Origin: Sutterella parvirubra YIT 11816
GTDB taxonomy: Bacteria; Pseudomonadota; Gammaproteobacteria; Burkholderiales; Burkholderiaceae_F
DNA: 6,955 bases
Direction of reading: 5' to 3'
Assembly: GCF_000250875.1 (NCBI RefSeq)
Contig: NZ_JH604913.1
Location: 1 to 6,955 of the forward strand
The notes below the pieces were generated by a model. It searched no databases. It saw nothing but the letters and a program-made list of their open reading frames with translations, and was not told the origin of the DNA. The translations under genes and the position numbers were made by a program. Shown in pieces: positions 1 through 5,373 of the stretch (its first letter is position 1; every line of letters starts with the position of its first letter).

Positions 1-275
1 AGAGCCGACTGGCCCTTGTCCGTCACGCCCGAGAAGACGAAGTTCTGATACTTCTCGTTCGCGACGTCACTCCAACCGATGGCCGTCGTCACCGTCTGCT
101 TGTCTTCGCCCGACGGCACTTCCGCCGGAATCGCAGCAATGGCCGCACCCGCCACCATGGTCGTCGCGACGGTCACCACCGTCTTCGTACCGATCGCGGC
201 CACGGAAGAGGTGAGTTCGCTCACGACCTGAAGCGCGCCCGCACGGGTGGCGCGCACTTTGTATGTCTTGTTCAT
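1..275 (-). CDS. Secreted protein N-terminus with degenerate ESPR-like signal (autotransporter-type), partial
   Basis: The reading frame opens with ATG at 275-273 and stays open for 91 codons to the left edge, so only the N-terminus is present. The first residues, MNKTYKV, followed by VVSEL at residues 17-21, match the layout of the extended signal peptide region (MNK-x-Y-x-V ... V-x-SE) of type V secretion proteins. The conserved Trp near position 9 is missing. A hydrophobic, Ala/Val/Thr-rich stretch follows at about residues 25-49, then Pro-Ala-Glu-Val-Pro, where signal cleavage could occur. The mature part begins Ser/Thr-rich and polar, as expected of a passenger domain. A GGAG Shine-Dalgarno (complement of 286-289) lies 10 nt before the ATG. 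By family knowledge such proteins are autotransporters or adhesins crossing the outer membrane, but the diagnostic C-terminal beta-barrel or anchor lies outside the window, so the passenger function is unknown. Confidence 0.7.
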   Translation of the reverse strand, partial: MNKTYKVRATRAGALQVVSELTSSVAAIGTKTVVTVATTMVAGAAIAAIPAEVPSGEDKQTVTTAIGWSDVANEKYQNFVFSGVTDKGQSA

Positions 276-320
276 GTGTTCTTTGCTCCAATAGCGCTCC
301 TCTCCTGTCTTTGATTTGTC

Positions 321-349
321 GTTATATCCACCTTTCGGGCGAAACCCAT
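321..349 (-). promoter_or_regulatory. Possible promoter for the secreted-protein gene
   Basis: On the minus strand TATAAC (complement of 321-326) matches the sigma70 -10 box at five of six positions. It would give a 5' UTR of about 40 nt before the ATG at 275. The hexamer 17 nt upstream (ATGGGT, 344-349) is not a recognisable -35 box, so the promoter would be weak or depend on an activator. The direct repeat and palindrome further upstream (398-448) would suit such an activator, but that link is inference. Confidence 0.3.
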
Positions 350-397
350 CTGCGCAGAGGAACGGAGCAAAACCCCGACCACAATACCTTCGGCCAG

Positions 398-417
398 ATT
401 GTTGCAGAATTGTTGCA
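398..417. repeat. Direct repeat of ATTGTTGCA, 11-bp period
   Basis: ATTGTTGCA occurs exactly at 398-406 and again at 409-417. The period is 11 bp, about one helical turn, so both copies present the same face of the DNA. The pair lies about 80 bp upstream of the candidate -10 box of the secreted-protein gene, a plausible position for an activator site. No known regulator consensus is recognised. Confidence 0.5.
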
Positions 418-435
418 TCCTGACCAAAAGCCCCG

Positions 436-448
436 TATCCCAGGGATA
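436..448. promoter_or_regulatory. Palindrome TATCCCAGGGATA, operator candidate
   Basis: A perfect 13-bp inverted repeat (six-base arms around a central A) sits in the intergenic space between the MFS gene end and the secreted-protein start, 19 bp from the ATTGTTGCA direct repeat. Its small size and lack of a loop fit a dimeric DNA-binding protein site better than an RNA hairpin. No regulator is assigned. Confidence 0.35.
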
Positions 449-528
449 AGGCGCCAAAGAGAACCCCAATTTGAATCTTCCCTCATCCTCAATTTGAGCC
501 GCATTTGCGCCACCCACAAAGACATCGA

Positions 529-552
529 AGCCCGGCACTCGCGCACCGGGCT
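529..552. repeat. Inverted repeat AGCCCGG / CCGGGCT
   Basis: A perfect 7-bp stem (529-535 with 546-552) encloses a 10-nt loop in the spacer downstream of the MFS gene. On the minus strand it is followed by only a short CTTT, so it is a poor terminator alone. Together with the stem at 584-613 it may help end the MFS transcript. Confidence 0.4.
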
Positions 553-583
553 CCGTATGAGATGGAAGGCAATGAGTCTCGCC

Positions 584-613
584 GCGCCCTCCCCTGATGG
601 GCCGGGAGGGCGC
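584..613 (-). terminator. GC-rich hairpin just after the MFS stop, probable transcript end
   Basis: The arms GCGCCCTCCC (584-593) and GGGAGGGCGC (604-613) form a perfect 10-bp stem with a 10-nt loop. The stem starts 7 nt downstream of the MFS stop codon (621-623), the usual place for a terminator. The following minus-strand sequence lacks a T run, so termination may be weak, or the stem may only protect the mRNA 3' end from exonucleases. Confidence 0.45.
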
Positions 614-620
614 CGACCGC

Positions 621-1847
621 TCAATCGAAGTGCTTCTCTTCGCCGGCGTTCGAGGGCTCGACCGCGGGCTTCTTGAGGTAGAGGAAGATGACCAAGGGCA
701 GGAGCACGAACCCCGCCGTGAAGACCACCGCTTTGAGCGGCAGGAACATCGCCATCGCGCCGCCGAAGATCGGCCCCAGAACGCTCCCCACCTGCTGGGC
801 GGCGTAGGAGAGCCCGAAGATGCGGCCGCGGTCGCCCGGTTCCGTCGAGTTCGTCAAGACCGCGTTGATCGCGGGGAAGATCCCGGCGAAGGTGAGGCCC
901 CCGATGAAGCGCCAGATGCCGAAGGGCACGAGCGTGTCCGGAATCGCCTGGATCATCCCGAAAACCGCGGTCCCGAAGAGCGACGCGTAGAGCGCGGGAC
1001 GGAAGCCCCAGCGCTGGCCGACGATCCCCCAGACGGGCGAGGCGATGACGCCGGCGATGCCGACGACGGAAAAGAGCAGGCCCGTCGTGAAGACGATGCG
1101 CTCCATGCTCCCGTTCAATTCGCCCACGTAGAGCGGCATGATCGGCTGCTGCAGCAGAATCGTGAGCTGCACGACGCCGGCCGCCAAAAGCATGCGCTGC
1201 ACGACCGGAATCTTGAGGAGGTTGTTCTTCTTCTCGACCTTGTGTTTCTCCACCGTCTTCGCCTTCGGGGGCTCCTTGATGAAGAAGACCAGAAGGAACG
1301 TGATGATGGCGAGGCCCACCGCCCCCACGAAGAACGTGGTGCGCATGTCGAAGGCTTCGGCGAGGATGCCGCCCGCCAAGGGGCCCAGGACGCCCCCCGC
1401 GGTCATCGCGCCCTGAAGGGTCCCGAGACAGATCCCGAGCTTTTCCTTCGGGGCGTAGCAGGTCATGAGCGAGAGGCACGCGGGCCAAAGCCCTGCGGCA
1501 AAGCCCTGGAAGCAGCGCATCGCGAGGAGCTGCCACTCGTTTTGCACAATGCCACCCAACGCATAGCTGATCGACAAAAGCACCGCCGCGCGCACGGCCA
1601 TGAGCTTGCGAGAGCGCTTGTCGGCCATCGCGCCCCAGATGGGCGCCATGATCCCGGAAATCAGGAAGGAGCTCGAAAAGATCACCCCGGACCAAAGGTT
1701 GACGTCGGACTGCGCGACATGAAGCTCCTGCAGCAGATACATCGGCAGGAAGGGGATGAGCATCGTATAGCTCACCGACATCAGGACGGCGCTTAAGGAG
1801 AGGATGATGAGCGCCGGTTTCCAGGCTTGCTGGGCGGAGGTGTTCAA
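621..1847 (-). CDS. MFS drug-efflux transporter, MdtG-like
   Basis: This 408-residue, 12-helix major facilitator is an inner-membrane proton-coupled exporter. Motif A is clear as GAMADKRSRK at residues 72-81, in the loop between helices 2 and 3. The antiporter motif C appears as GVLGPLAGG (152-160) in helix 5, and a motif-B-like RCFQGFAAG lies at 111-119. A Lys-rich central loop (about 191-213) separates the two six-helix halves, and the second half carries GSVLGPIFGG (354-363). The length and the NLWSG ... APIWGAMADK ... RKLM pattern resemble E. coli MdtG, a fosfomycin/deoxycholate-type exporter, but the substrate here cannot be read. The start is TTG at 1847-1845: no ATG or GTG lies upstream in frame, helix 1 begins near residue 11, and GGGAG sits 5 nt before the TTG. 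It is transcribed alone, with a stem-loop after the stop. Confidence 0.88.
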   Translation of the reverse strand: MNTSAQQAWKPALIILSLSAVLMSVSYTMLIPFLPMYLLQELHVAQSDVNLWSGVIFSSSFLISGIMAPIWGAMADKRSRKLMAVRAAVLLSISYALGGIVQNEWQLLAMRCFQGFAAGLWPACLSLMTCYAPKEKLGICLGTLQGAMTAGGVLGPLAGGILAEAFDMRTTFFVGAVGLAIITFLLVFFIKEPPKAKTVEKHKVEKKNNLLKIPVVQRMLLAAGVVQLTILLQQPIMPLYVGELNGSMERIVFTTGLLFSVVGIAGVIASPVWGIVGQRWGFRPALYASLFGTAVFGMIQAIPDTLVPFGIWRFIGGLTFAGIFPAINAVLTNSTEPGDRGRIFGLSYAAQQVGSVLGPIFGGAMAMFLPLKAVVFTAGFVLLPLVIFLYLKKPAVEPSNAGEEKHFD

Positions 1848-1961
1848 GATGGCTCCCGGGGGGACGGTATGCGGGCCGTCGTGCTCTCGTCTTGAACTGG
1901 AATCGTTTTGTGGCGGAGCTGTCCTTTCTTCTCTGCGGCGGCTCGGGGGGACATTTTTGTA

Positions 1962-1990
1962 ATGATACGCCGATTGCCTCGGGTTTTCAC
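1962..1990 (-). promoter_or_regulatory. Sigma70-like promoter for the MFS gene
   Basis: On the minus strand GTGAAA (complement of 1985-1990, four of six -35 positions) and TATCAT (complement of 1962-1967, five of six -10 positions) are separated by exactly 17 bp. The start site would lie near 1955, giving a 5' leader of about 108 nt before the TTG start. It is the best match I found between the MFS gene and the terminator at 2274. Confidence 0.5.
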
Positions 1991-2040
1991 GGAAGTCACG
2001 ATTCCCGGAAGCATCGGTTTCGTAAGGCGTAACGAGCTTT

Positions 2041-2100
2041 TCGGAACGCGCCGGGCATCAATCGGGGCTGAGGAGGCCCCTCGGCAGACCCGGCGGAAAC
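2041..2100. repeat. Nested inverted repeats in intergenic DNA
   Basis: An outer perfect 7-bp stem, CGCCGGG (2049-2055) with CCCGGCG (2089-2095), encloses an inner perfect stem, GGGGC (2064-2068) with GCCCC (2076-2080), over a 7-nt loop. CCGGGCAT also recurs directly at 2051-2058 and 2101-2108. The short frames crossing it have unnatural composition, so the block is probably non-coding. Its role is unknown: a structured leader, part of a REP-like element, or GC-rich chance. Confidence 0.4.
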
Positions 2101-2140
2101 CCGGGCATTTCCCTTCCGGGTACCGACCCCGATCGGGCGC

Positions 2141-2186
2141 ATTCGGCCGACCGGAAAACGGTCACTGGGTGGCCGAATCCGGTCGG
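2141..2186. repeat. Hairpin with a competing alternative pairing
   Basis: ATTCGGCC (2141-2148) pairs with GGCCGAAT (2171-2178). Inside that stem GACCG (2149-2153) pairs with CGGTC (2159-2163) around a GAAAA loop, leaving a 7-nt bulge. CCGGTCGG (2179-2186) is also fully complementary to CCGACCGG (2147-2154), so a second, mutually exclusive fold exists. A 10-bp palindrome, CCCGATCGGG, lies just before it (2128-2137). Mutually exclusive stems are typical of attenuators and switches, but no gene starts close by on the plus strand. Confidence 0.4.
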
Positions 2187-2271
2187 AAGAGGAACATGAG
2201 TGCACGCATTGGCGTCCCGGTTTGACGCTTCGGGTCCTAGACCTTGATACCCGGGTACCCGTCGAAGAGAC

Positions 2272-2470
2272 AGAAAAAAACGGGAGCTCGCATCGCTGAC
2301 GGCTCCCGTTGAACGGACTTGTCTTTGACAAATCGGAATGACCGACGTCTTTCCCGACCTCAGTAATCACATCCCCCGATGCAGAGGCCGGACGCCGCGG
2401 AAACAACCTTCTTCCTTCTTGAATCAGGGGTTCCCTCACGCCGCGACTGCTGTTCGGACCGCGGCGATGG
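2272..2470 (-). ncRNA. Candidate structured small RNA of unknown family, about 200 nt
   Basis: A promoter-like element (2476-2503) and a strong intrinsic terminator (2274-2310) on the same strand bound about 200 nt with no convincing reading frame. Read 5' to 3' on the minus strand, the transcript shows four stems. Hairpin 1 is CGCCGCG/CGCGGCG (2460-2466 with 2439-2445, 14-nt loop). A purine-rich linker follows at about 2407-2424. Hairpin 2 is a nine-pair stem with two G-U pairs (2384-2392 with 2353-2361), capped by an inner CAUC/GAUG helix with a GGGG loop. Hairpin 3 is TTGTC/GACAA (2327-2331 with 2319-2323), and the terminator ends it. I do not recognise 6S, tmRNA, RNase P, SRP RNA or a riboswitch core. 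It could act in trans as a regulator. Alternatively it is the 3' UTR of the lipoprotein message, whose stop lies about 240 nt upstream. Confidence 0.5.
2274..2310 (-). terminator. Intrinsic (Rho-independent) terminator
   Basis: On the minus strand AACGGGAGC (complement of 2302-2310) pairs with GCTCCCGTT (complement of 2279-2287): a perfect 9-bp stem with a 14-nt loop, leading straight into seven Ts (complement of 2274-2280). This is the only textbook terminator in the window. On the plus strand the A run precedes the stem and no T run follows, so it works in one direction. A small CCGT/ACGG helix (2306-2316) overlaps one arm and could compete weakly. Confidence 0.88.
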
Positions 2471-2475
2471 GTTTC

Positions 2476-2503
2476 ATTCTACGCACGAATGAGAGATATA
2501 CAA
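2476..2503 (-). promoter_or_regulatory. Promoter of the candidate small RNA
   Basis: On the minus strand TAGAAT (complement of 2476-2481) matches the -10 consensus at five of six positions. TTGTAT (complement of 2498-2503) keeps the TTG core of a -35 box, with a 16-bp spacer. The surrounding 2471-2520 is clearly more AT-rich than the rest of the window, as expected of a promoter. Transcription would begin near 2469-2470, directly before the first stem. Confidence 0.5.
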
Positions 2504-2567
2504 GACGAAAGAACTAGTTTCTACTCCTCTTGAGGTAAATCGCTTTCCCTAATGCAGGCTGATCTGA

Positions 2568-2602
2568 CCCTCCCGTCCGGGAGGGAGAACGCGCAAAGCG
2601 CG
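2568..2602 (-). terminator. Tandem stem-loops downstream of the lipoprotein gene
   Basis: CCCTCCCGTCCGGGAGGG (2568-2585) is a near-perfect palindrome that folds into a very stable short hairpin. Five bases away CGCGC/GCGCG (2590-2594 with 2598-2602) forms a second one with an AAA loop. They lie about 110-145 nt after the lipoprotein stop. No T run follows on either strand, so they may halt transcription poorly. If they do, they would separate the lipoprotein transcript from the small RNA unit. Confidence 0.4.
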
Positions 2603-2611
2603 CGGCGAGGA

Positions 2612-2682
2612 GGCGGCGTGGAGACGGCGTGGAGTTCGTGTTGTGCTGGTGCTGAGACGGCGTGGGGGGCGGCATGGAGTTC
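2612..2682. repeat. Imperfect GGCGTGGA-type direct repeats
   Basis: GAGACGGCGTGG occurs exactly at 2621-2632 and 2654-2665, and TGGAGTTC at 2630-2637 and 2675-2682. A third partial GGCGTGGAG copy starts near 2613. The array lies between the lipoprotein stop (2712) and the hairpins at 2568-2602. It looks like a short, decayed tandem duplication in untranslated DNA. Confidence 0.45.
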
Positions 2683-2711
2683 CTGCCGGGCTGCGGGCCG
2701 CCCGCCGTCGC

Positions 2712-3305
2712 CTACCGCCCCGACTTTTTGAAGACCCGCGCGTCGAAGGGCGGGAGCACCCGGTCGACCAGGCCCCGCACGATGCGGTCGGGGTCGTCGT
2801 AGAGGCCGGTCAAAAGCGCGTTCCCGGCTTCGACCGGGCGGCGCTCGGTCCCGAGTTCGTTCCCGTAGGAGCGCGCGCGCACGAACGCTCCGCCCGCGGT
2901 GCCGGTCTTCTTCCAACGCACGCGCTTCGACTCCCCGGTGTAGGCGTCGCGGTATTCGAGCGCGATGAAGTCGGGGAGCTCTGACGGATTGCGGGCGACG
3001 CCGGACGTGATATTGAAGACGAACCGGCAGGTCTTCACGCGCGCGTCCTTGGCTTCGACGAGCCGCACCTGGTAGCCGCGGTCGGCGAAGGCCCGCCGCA
3101 CGGCGATGTCGAGCGTCGGCGACGAACTGCCTTCGGAAATGAGGCAGATCGACGGCGCCTCGGGCTTCTCGGACGCGGCCGCGTCCGGGCCCTGCGCGTC
3201 GGTCGACGCGCAGCCCGCGGCGAGCGCGGTGAATCCGACGATGAGCGCCCCCGCGGCAAGACGGATGCGCAGGGTGCGAGGCGTGCGCAGTGTGGTTGGG
3301 TCCAT
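2712..3305 (-). CDS. Outer-membrane lipoprotein, possibly Sbal_3080-like
   Basis: The 197-residue protein has a basic N-region (Arg at 7, 10, 13 and 15), a hydrophobic stretch (16-28) and a lipobox LAAGC at residues 28-32, so Cys32 would be lipidated and become the mature N-terminus. Ala at +2 favours outer-membrane sorting by Lol. After a Pro/Ala/Glu-rich linker (about 33-51) a compact domain begins with SICLI. It continues with an AFADRGYQVRLV helix-strand unit, paired cysteines at about 54 and 93, and a C-terminal IVRGLVDRVLPP helix. This order resembles Sbal_3080-family lipoproteins, of unknown function; the match is from memory and tentative. The ATG at 3305 has only a weak GAAGA upstream. 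It is divergent from the membrane-protein gene at 3511 and has no co-directional neighbour close by. Confidence 0.78.
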   Translation of the reverse strand: MDPTTLRTPRTLRIRLAAGALIVGFTALAAGCASTDAQGPDAAASEKPEAPSICLISEGSSSPTLDIAVRRAFADRGYQVRLVEAKDARVKTCRFVFNITSGVARNPSELPDFIALEYRDAYTGESKRVRWKKTGTAGGAFVRARSYGNELGTERRPVEAGNALLTGLYDDPDRIVRGLVDRVLPPFDARVFKKSGR

Positions 3306-3355
3306 GCGAAAAAGTCTTCAGAACGTCCGAAAACATCTCAAAGGATAACGCAATG

Positions 3356-3384
3356 GAGGCACCTCCCGCACCCTGCGCTACAAT
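3356..3384 (+). promoter_or_regulatory. Promoter of the membrane-protein/Sel1 pair
   Basis: TACAAT (3379-3384, five of six) is a good -10 box, with GAGGCA (3356-3361, three of six) 17 bp upstream. The inverted repeat GGAGG/CCTCC (3355-3359 with 3362-3366) overlaps the -35 region and could be an operator. The predicted leader of about 120 nt contains a weak GGGG/CCCC hairpin at 3398-3410. The element lies in the divergent spacer, so a bound regulator could affect both genes. Confidence 0.45.
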
Positions 3385-3510
3385 CGTGCGCACTTTTGGG
3401 GCGAGACCCCTGCGATTCCGGGTGTTTCAGGCGTTTGGAGACTTCCGGCTCCGCCCGACGAAGCCCCCTCTTCTTCCCCCACCCCCGACTCACCTTTTCA
3501 AGGTTTCCCC

Positions 3511-4200
3511 ATGGCGAAAGTGACGAAAGCCCGCCCGAAGCTCTACAACCCGAAGTGGATCTGCGCCGCCGCGCTCATCTTCACGCCGATCTTCGGCGGG
3601 CTTCTGCAGGCCCGCAACTGGGAGCAGTTGGGGATGAAGGACGAAGCGCGGGCGTCGCGCTTCTGGGTGCGCTCCTCGGTCTGGCTCGTGGGGCTCTACC
3701 TCGTCATGCAGACGCTCTTTCGCCATGAGCCGGTGATGGCCTACATGGGCCCCTGGTTCCTCTTGGTCCTCTGGGGCGCCTGGATGGCGACGCACGGGCG
3801 CCGCCAGTTGGCGCACGTGCGCGACTTCGTGAAGGACTATGAACTTCTTCCCTTCGGCAAAACGATGACGATGGGGATTCTCGGCTGGGTCCTCTACGGG
3901 ATGCTGAGCTTCACGATCACGTTGGCGCTCATGATCACCGGGTTCGAACCCTTTGAAGAACCCGTGAAGGCGCCCGAGAACGGCGTCATCATCCGCATGA
4001 ACCCGGGCGACGAGAAGCCCACCGTCGTGGAGCTTCCGCCCCCGGAAGAGGCGGCCAAGACGAAATCCGCGGAGTCCGCTGAATCGGCTCAGTCGGCTGA
4101 AGAAGCCAAGCACGCCGAAGCGCAGGTTGAGGCCGAACAGGAAGCCCAGGCCGCCGCGCAGACGGACGCGGGCGTCCCGGTCCCGGACGAAAAGCCCTGA
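3511..4200 (+). CDS. Membrane protein with about four helices and an Ala/Glu-rich cytoplasmic tail, unknown function
   Basis: The 229-residue protein is not assigned to a named family. Hydrophobic segments are visible at about residues 17-34, 55-71, 76-93 and 118-143. The segment YNPKWICAAALIFTPIFGGLLQ and the following ARNWEQLG look like a conserved module: aromatic Asn-Pro entry, first helix, then Asn-Trp. Residues 147-229 form a polar tail rich in Glu, Ala and Pro. It includes four Ser-Ala-Glu/Gln triplets (186-197, 9-nt DNA repeats at 4066-4101) and an acidic Ala/Gln/Glu run (about 198-218) that is probably helical or disordered. AAGG ends 7 nt before the ATG. The Sel1-repeat gene starts 46 bp downstream on the same strand, suggesting an operon and a possible scaffold partnership at the inner membrane. 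Confidence 0.82.
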   Translation: MAKVTKARPKLYNPKWICAAALIFTPIFGGLLQARNWEQLGMKDEARASRFWVRSSVWLVGLYLVMQTLFRHEPVMAYMGPWFLLVLWGAWMATHGRRQLAHVRDFVKDYELLPFGKTMTMGILGWVLYGMLSFTITLALMITGFEPFEEPVKAPENGVIIRMNPGDEKPTVVELPPPEEAAKTKSAESAESAQSAEEAKHAEAQVEAEQEAQAAAQTDAGVPVPDEKP

Positions 4201-4217
4201 TGCCCTGATCCCCTGAT
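4194..4217. repeat. Three tandem 8-bp repeats over a stop codon
   Basis: GCCCTGAT at 4194-4201 and 4202-4209, then CCCCTGAT at 4210-4217, form three contiguous units with one substitution. The first unit contains the TGA stop of the membrane-protein gene (4198-4200). Copy-number changes would alter the spacing to the Sel1 gene but not the encoded C-terminus. Confidence 0.75.
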
Positions 4218-4246
4218 CGGGAAGAGAACGAGAGGCGGATCCCCTC

Positions 4247-5320
4247 ATGCCCAAGCGTCCCGACGAACGCTACGCTTGGCCGCAGGTCGATGAGACCGGC
4301 GACTTCGTGGTCGACCTACTGGGCGGCGTCGTCCGACGCCGCCCGATGTCGGGCGACGAACTTCTTGCGCGCGAGCGCGAGGTGGAGCGCATGGCCGACA
4401 AGGGCGACCCCGCCGCGCAGACGGCGTTGGCGCGCCGGCTCTTCACCGAGTCGCCGAGCGCCGAAAAGAACCGCCGGGCGGTGAGGCTGCTCAAGAAGGC
4501 GCTCAAATTCAATCTCCCCTCCGCGCAGCTCCTCTGGGGGCTCGCGCTCCTTCGCGGCCAGGGGATGGCGGCGGACCCCAAAGAAGCTTTGGTGTGGCTG
4601 GAGAAGGCCGCGTTCGCGCAGGACGCGGCCGCGCAGGTGACGCTCGCACAGTGTCTGGAGGACGGCGTCGCCGGTGAATCGGATCCCGCCGGAGCCCTCT
4701 ATTGGCGCCGCCTGGCGGCCGTGAGGAAGCCCTACCCCGCATCGTCGGCTTCCGCCGAAATGTTGGCCGACGCGGCCTTGGCCGCGGGGCGCGCGTACGA
4801 AGGCATGGGGCAGTACGCCGAAACCGACCGTTGGATGACGATCGCGGCGAAGCAGTCGCACGGGCCCGCGCAGTTTGCGCTGGCGCGCCTGCATCTGCGG
4901 CGCGACTGGCCGGAGCGGAGCGCCGAAGCGTCGCGCCGCTGGATGAACGAAGCCGCGCTCTCGGGGATTTTGGAAGCGCAGTTCCGCTTGGGCGTCTTCT
5001 TCTGGTCGGGTGCGGGCGGGCGCGTCGACATCCGGGAAGCGGTCCGTTGGCTCTGCCGGGCGGCCGAAGGCGGCCACGCGCAGGCCGTGGGGATGCTGGC
5101 GGGCTTCATGCTGACGGGGAACGCGTTGACGCTCGACCGCCTGCGCGCCTGGGCGCTCCTCAAGATCGCGGAGAAGTTGGGGGATGCGGCGTCGGGGCTC
5201 ACCGCCAAGGGGCTGGAGCATGCGCTCCCCTTGAGAGAGCGCCGTCAGGCGCGCGACCGTTGGCTCACGCTCCCCGTCAAGGACGCCCTGGAAGACCTCA
5301 TCCCGAGGTCGGAGCGGTAG
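4247..5320 (+). CDS. Sel1-repeat (SLR/TPR-like) protein, cytoplasmic
   Basis: The 357-residue protein is built of about seven Sel1-like helical hairpins of 34-37 residues: roughly 53-88, 89-124, 125-160, 173-203, 204-239, 240-276 and 277-312. The clearest units read (A/S)AQ-x3-G-x2-L-x-GQG ... D-x-x-EA-x-x-W-x-x-KAA, as at 92-122, and AQFRLGVFFWSG ... DIREAVRWLCRAAEGG at 244-276. Such repeats form curved solenoids for protein-protein contacts; they are not enzymes. No signal peptide or membrane helix is present, unlike the many secreted Sel1 proteins, so it probably stays in the cytoplasm. A 50-residue N-terminal part and a charged C-terminal part (about 313-357) flank the solenoid. AGAGG lies 11 nt before the ATG. 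It is probably translated from the same message as the upstream membrane protein and may bind that protein's acidic tail (inference). Confidence 0.9.
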   Translation: MPKRPDERYAWPQVDETGDFVVDLLGGVVRRRPMSGDELLAREREVERMADKGDPAAQTALARRLFTESPSAEKNRRAVRLLKKALKFNLPSAQLLWGLALLRGQGMAADPKEALVWLEKAAFAQDAAAQVTLAQCLEDGVAGESDPAGALYWRRLAAVRKPYPASSASAEMLADAALAAGRAYEGMGQYAETDRWMTIAAKQSHGPAQFALARLHLRRDWPERSAEASRRWMNEAALSGILEAQFRLGVFFWSGAGGRVDIREAVRWLCRAAEGGHAQAVGMLAGFMLTGNALTLDRLRAWALLKIAEKLGDAASGLTAKGLEHALPLRERRQARDRWLTLPVKDALEDLIPRSER

Positions 5321-5373
5321 ACCGGGGGAGCGGCAGATCGGCTGAACGGCTGCGGTCGGCGTCGGCGGAGGAG

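Noticed and set aside
322..1695. Minus-strand frame of 457 codons overlapping the MFS gene in another frame
   Set aside because: Composition dominated by Arg, Gly, His and Ala, and it crosses the true stop and terminator stem. The MFS frame has all family motifs.
597..1796. Long plus-strand frame of 399 codons antisense to the MFS gene
   Set aside because: His/Arg/Asp/Glu-rich composition without any domain, fully opposite a clear 12-helix transporter. It is an expected shadow frame in GC-rich DNA.
1908..2439. Overlapping short frames on both strands in the gene desert (1908-2225 plus, 1996-2439 minus)
   Set aside because: Ser/Arg/Pro-rich, with no domain and weak ribosome sites. They pass through inverted repeats and the intrinsic terminator, so an RNA interpretation fits better.
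2272..2470. CsrA/RsmA-sponge or 6S RNA identity for the candidate small RNA
   Set aside because: Five GGA motifs are present but are not displayed in hairpin loops, and their number is near expectation for this base content. The fold is a series of hairpins, not the long bubble-bearing rod of 6S RNA.
2521..3393. 290-codon minus-strand frame over the lipoprotein gene
   Set aside because: It reads the lipoprotein gene in another frame and is an Arg/Ala/Pro-rich shadow. The 2712-3305 frame has a proper lipobox and domain.
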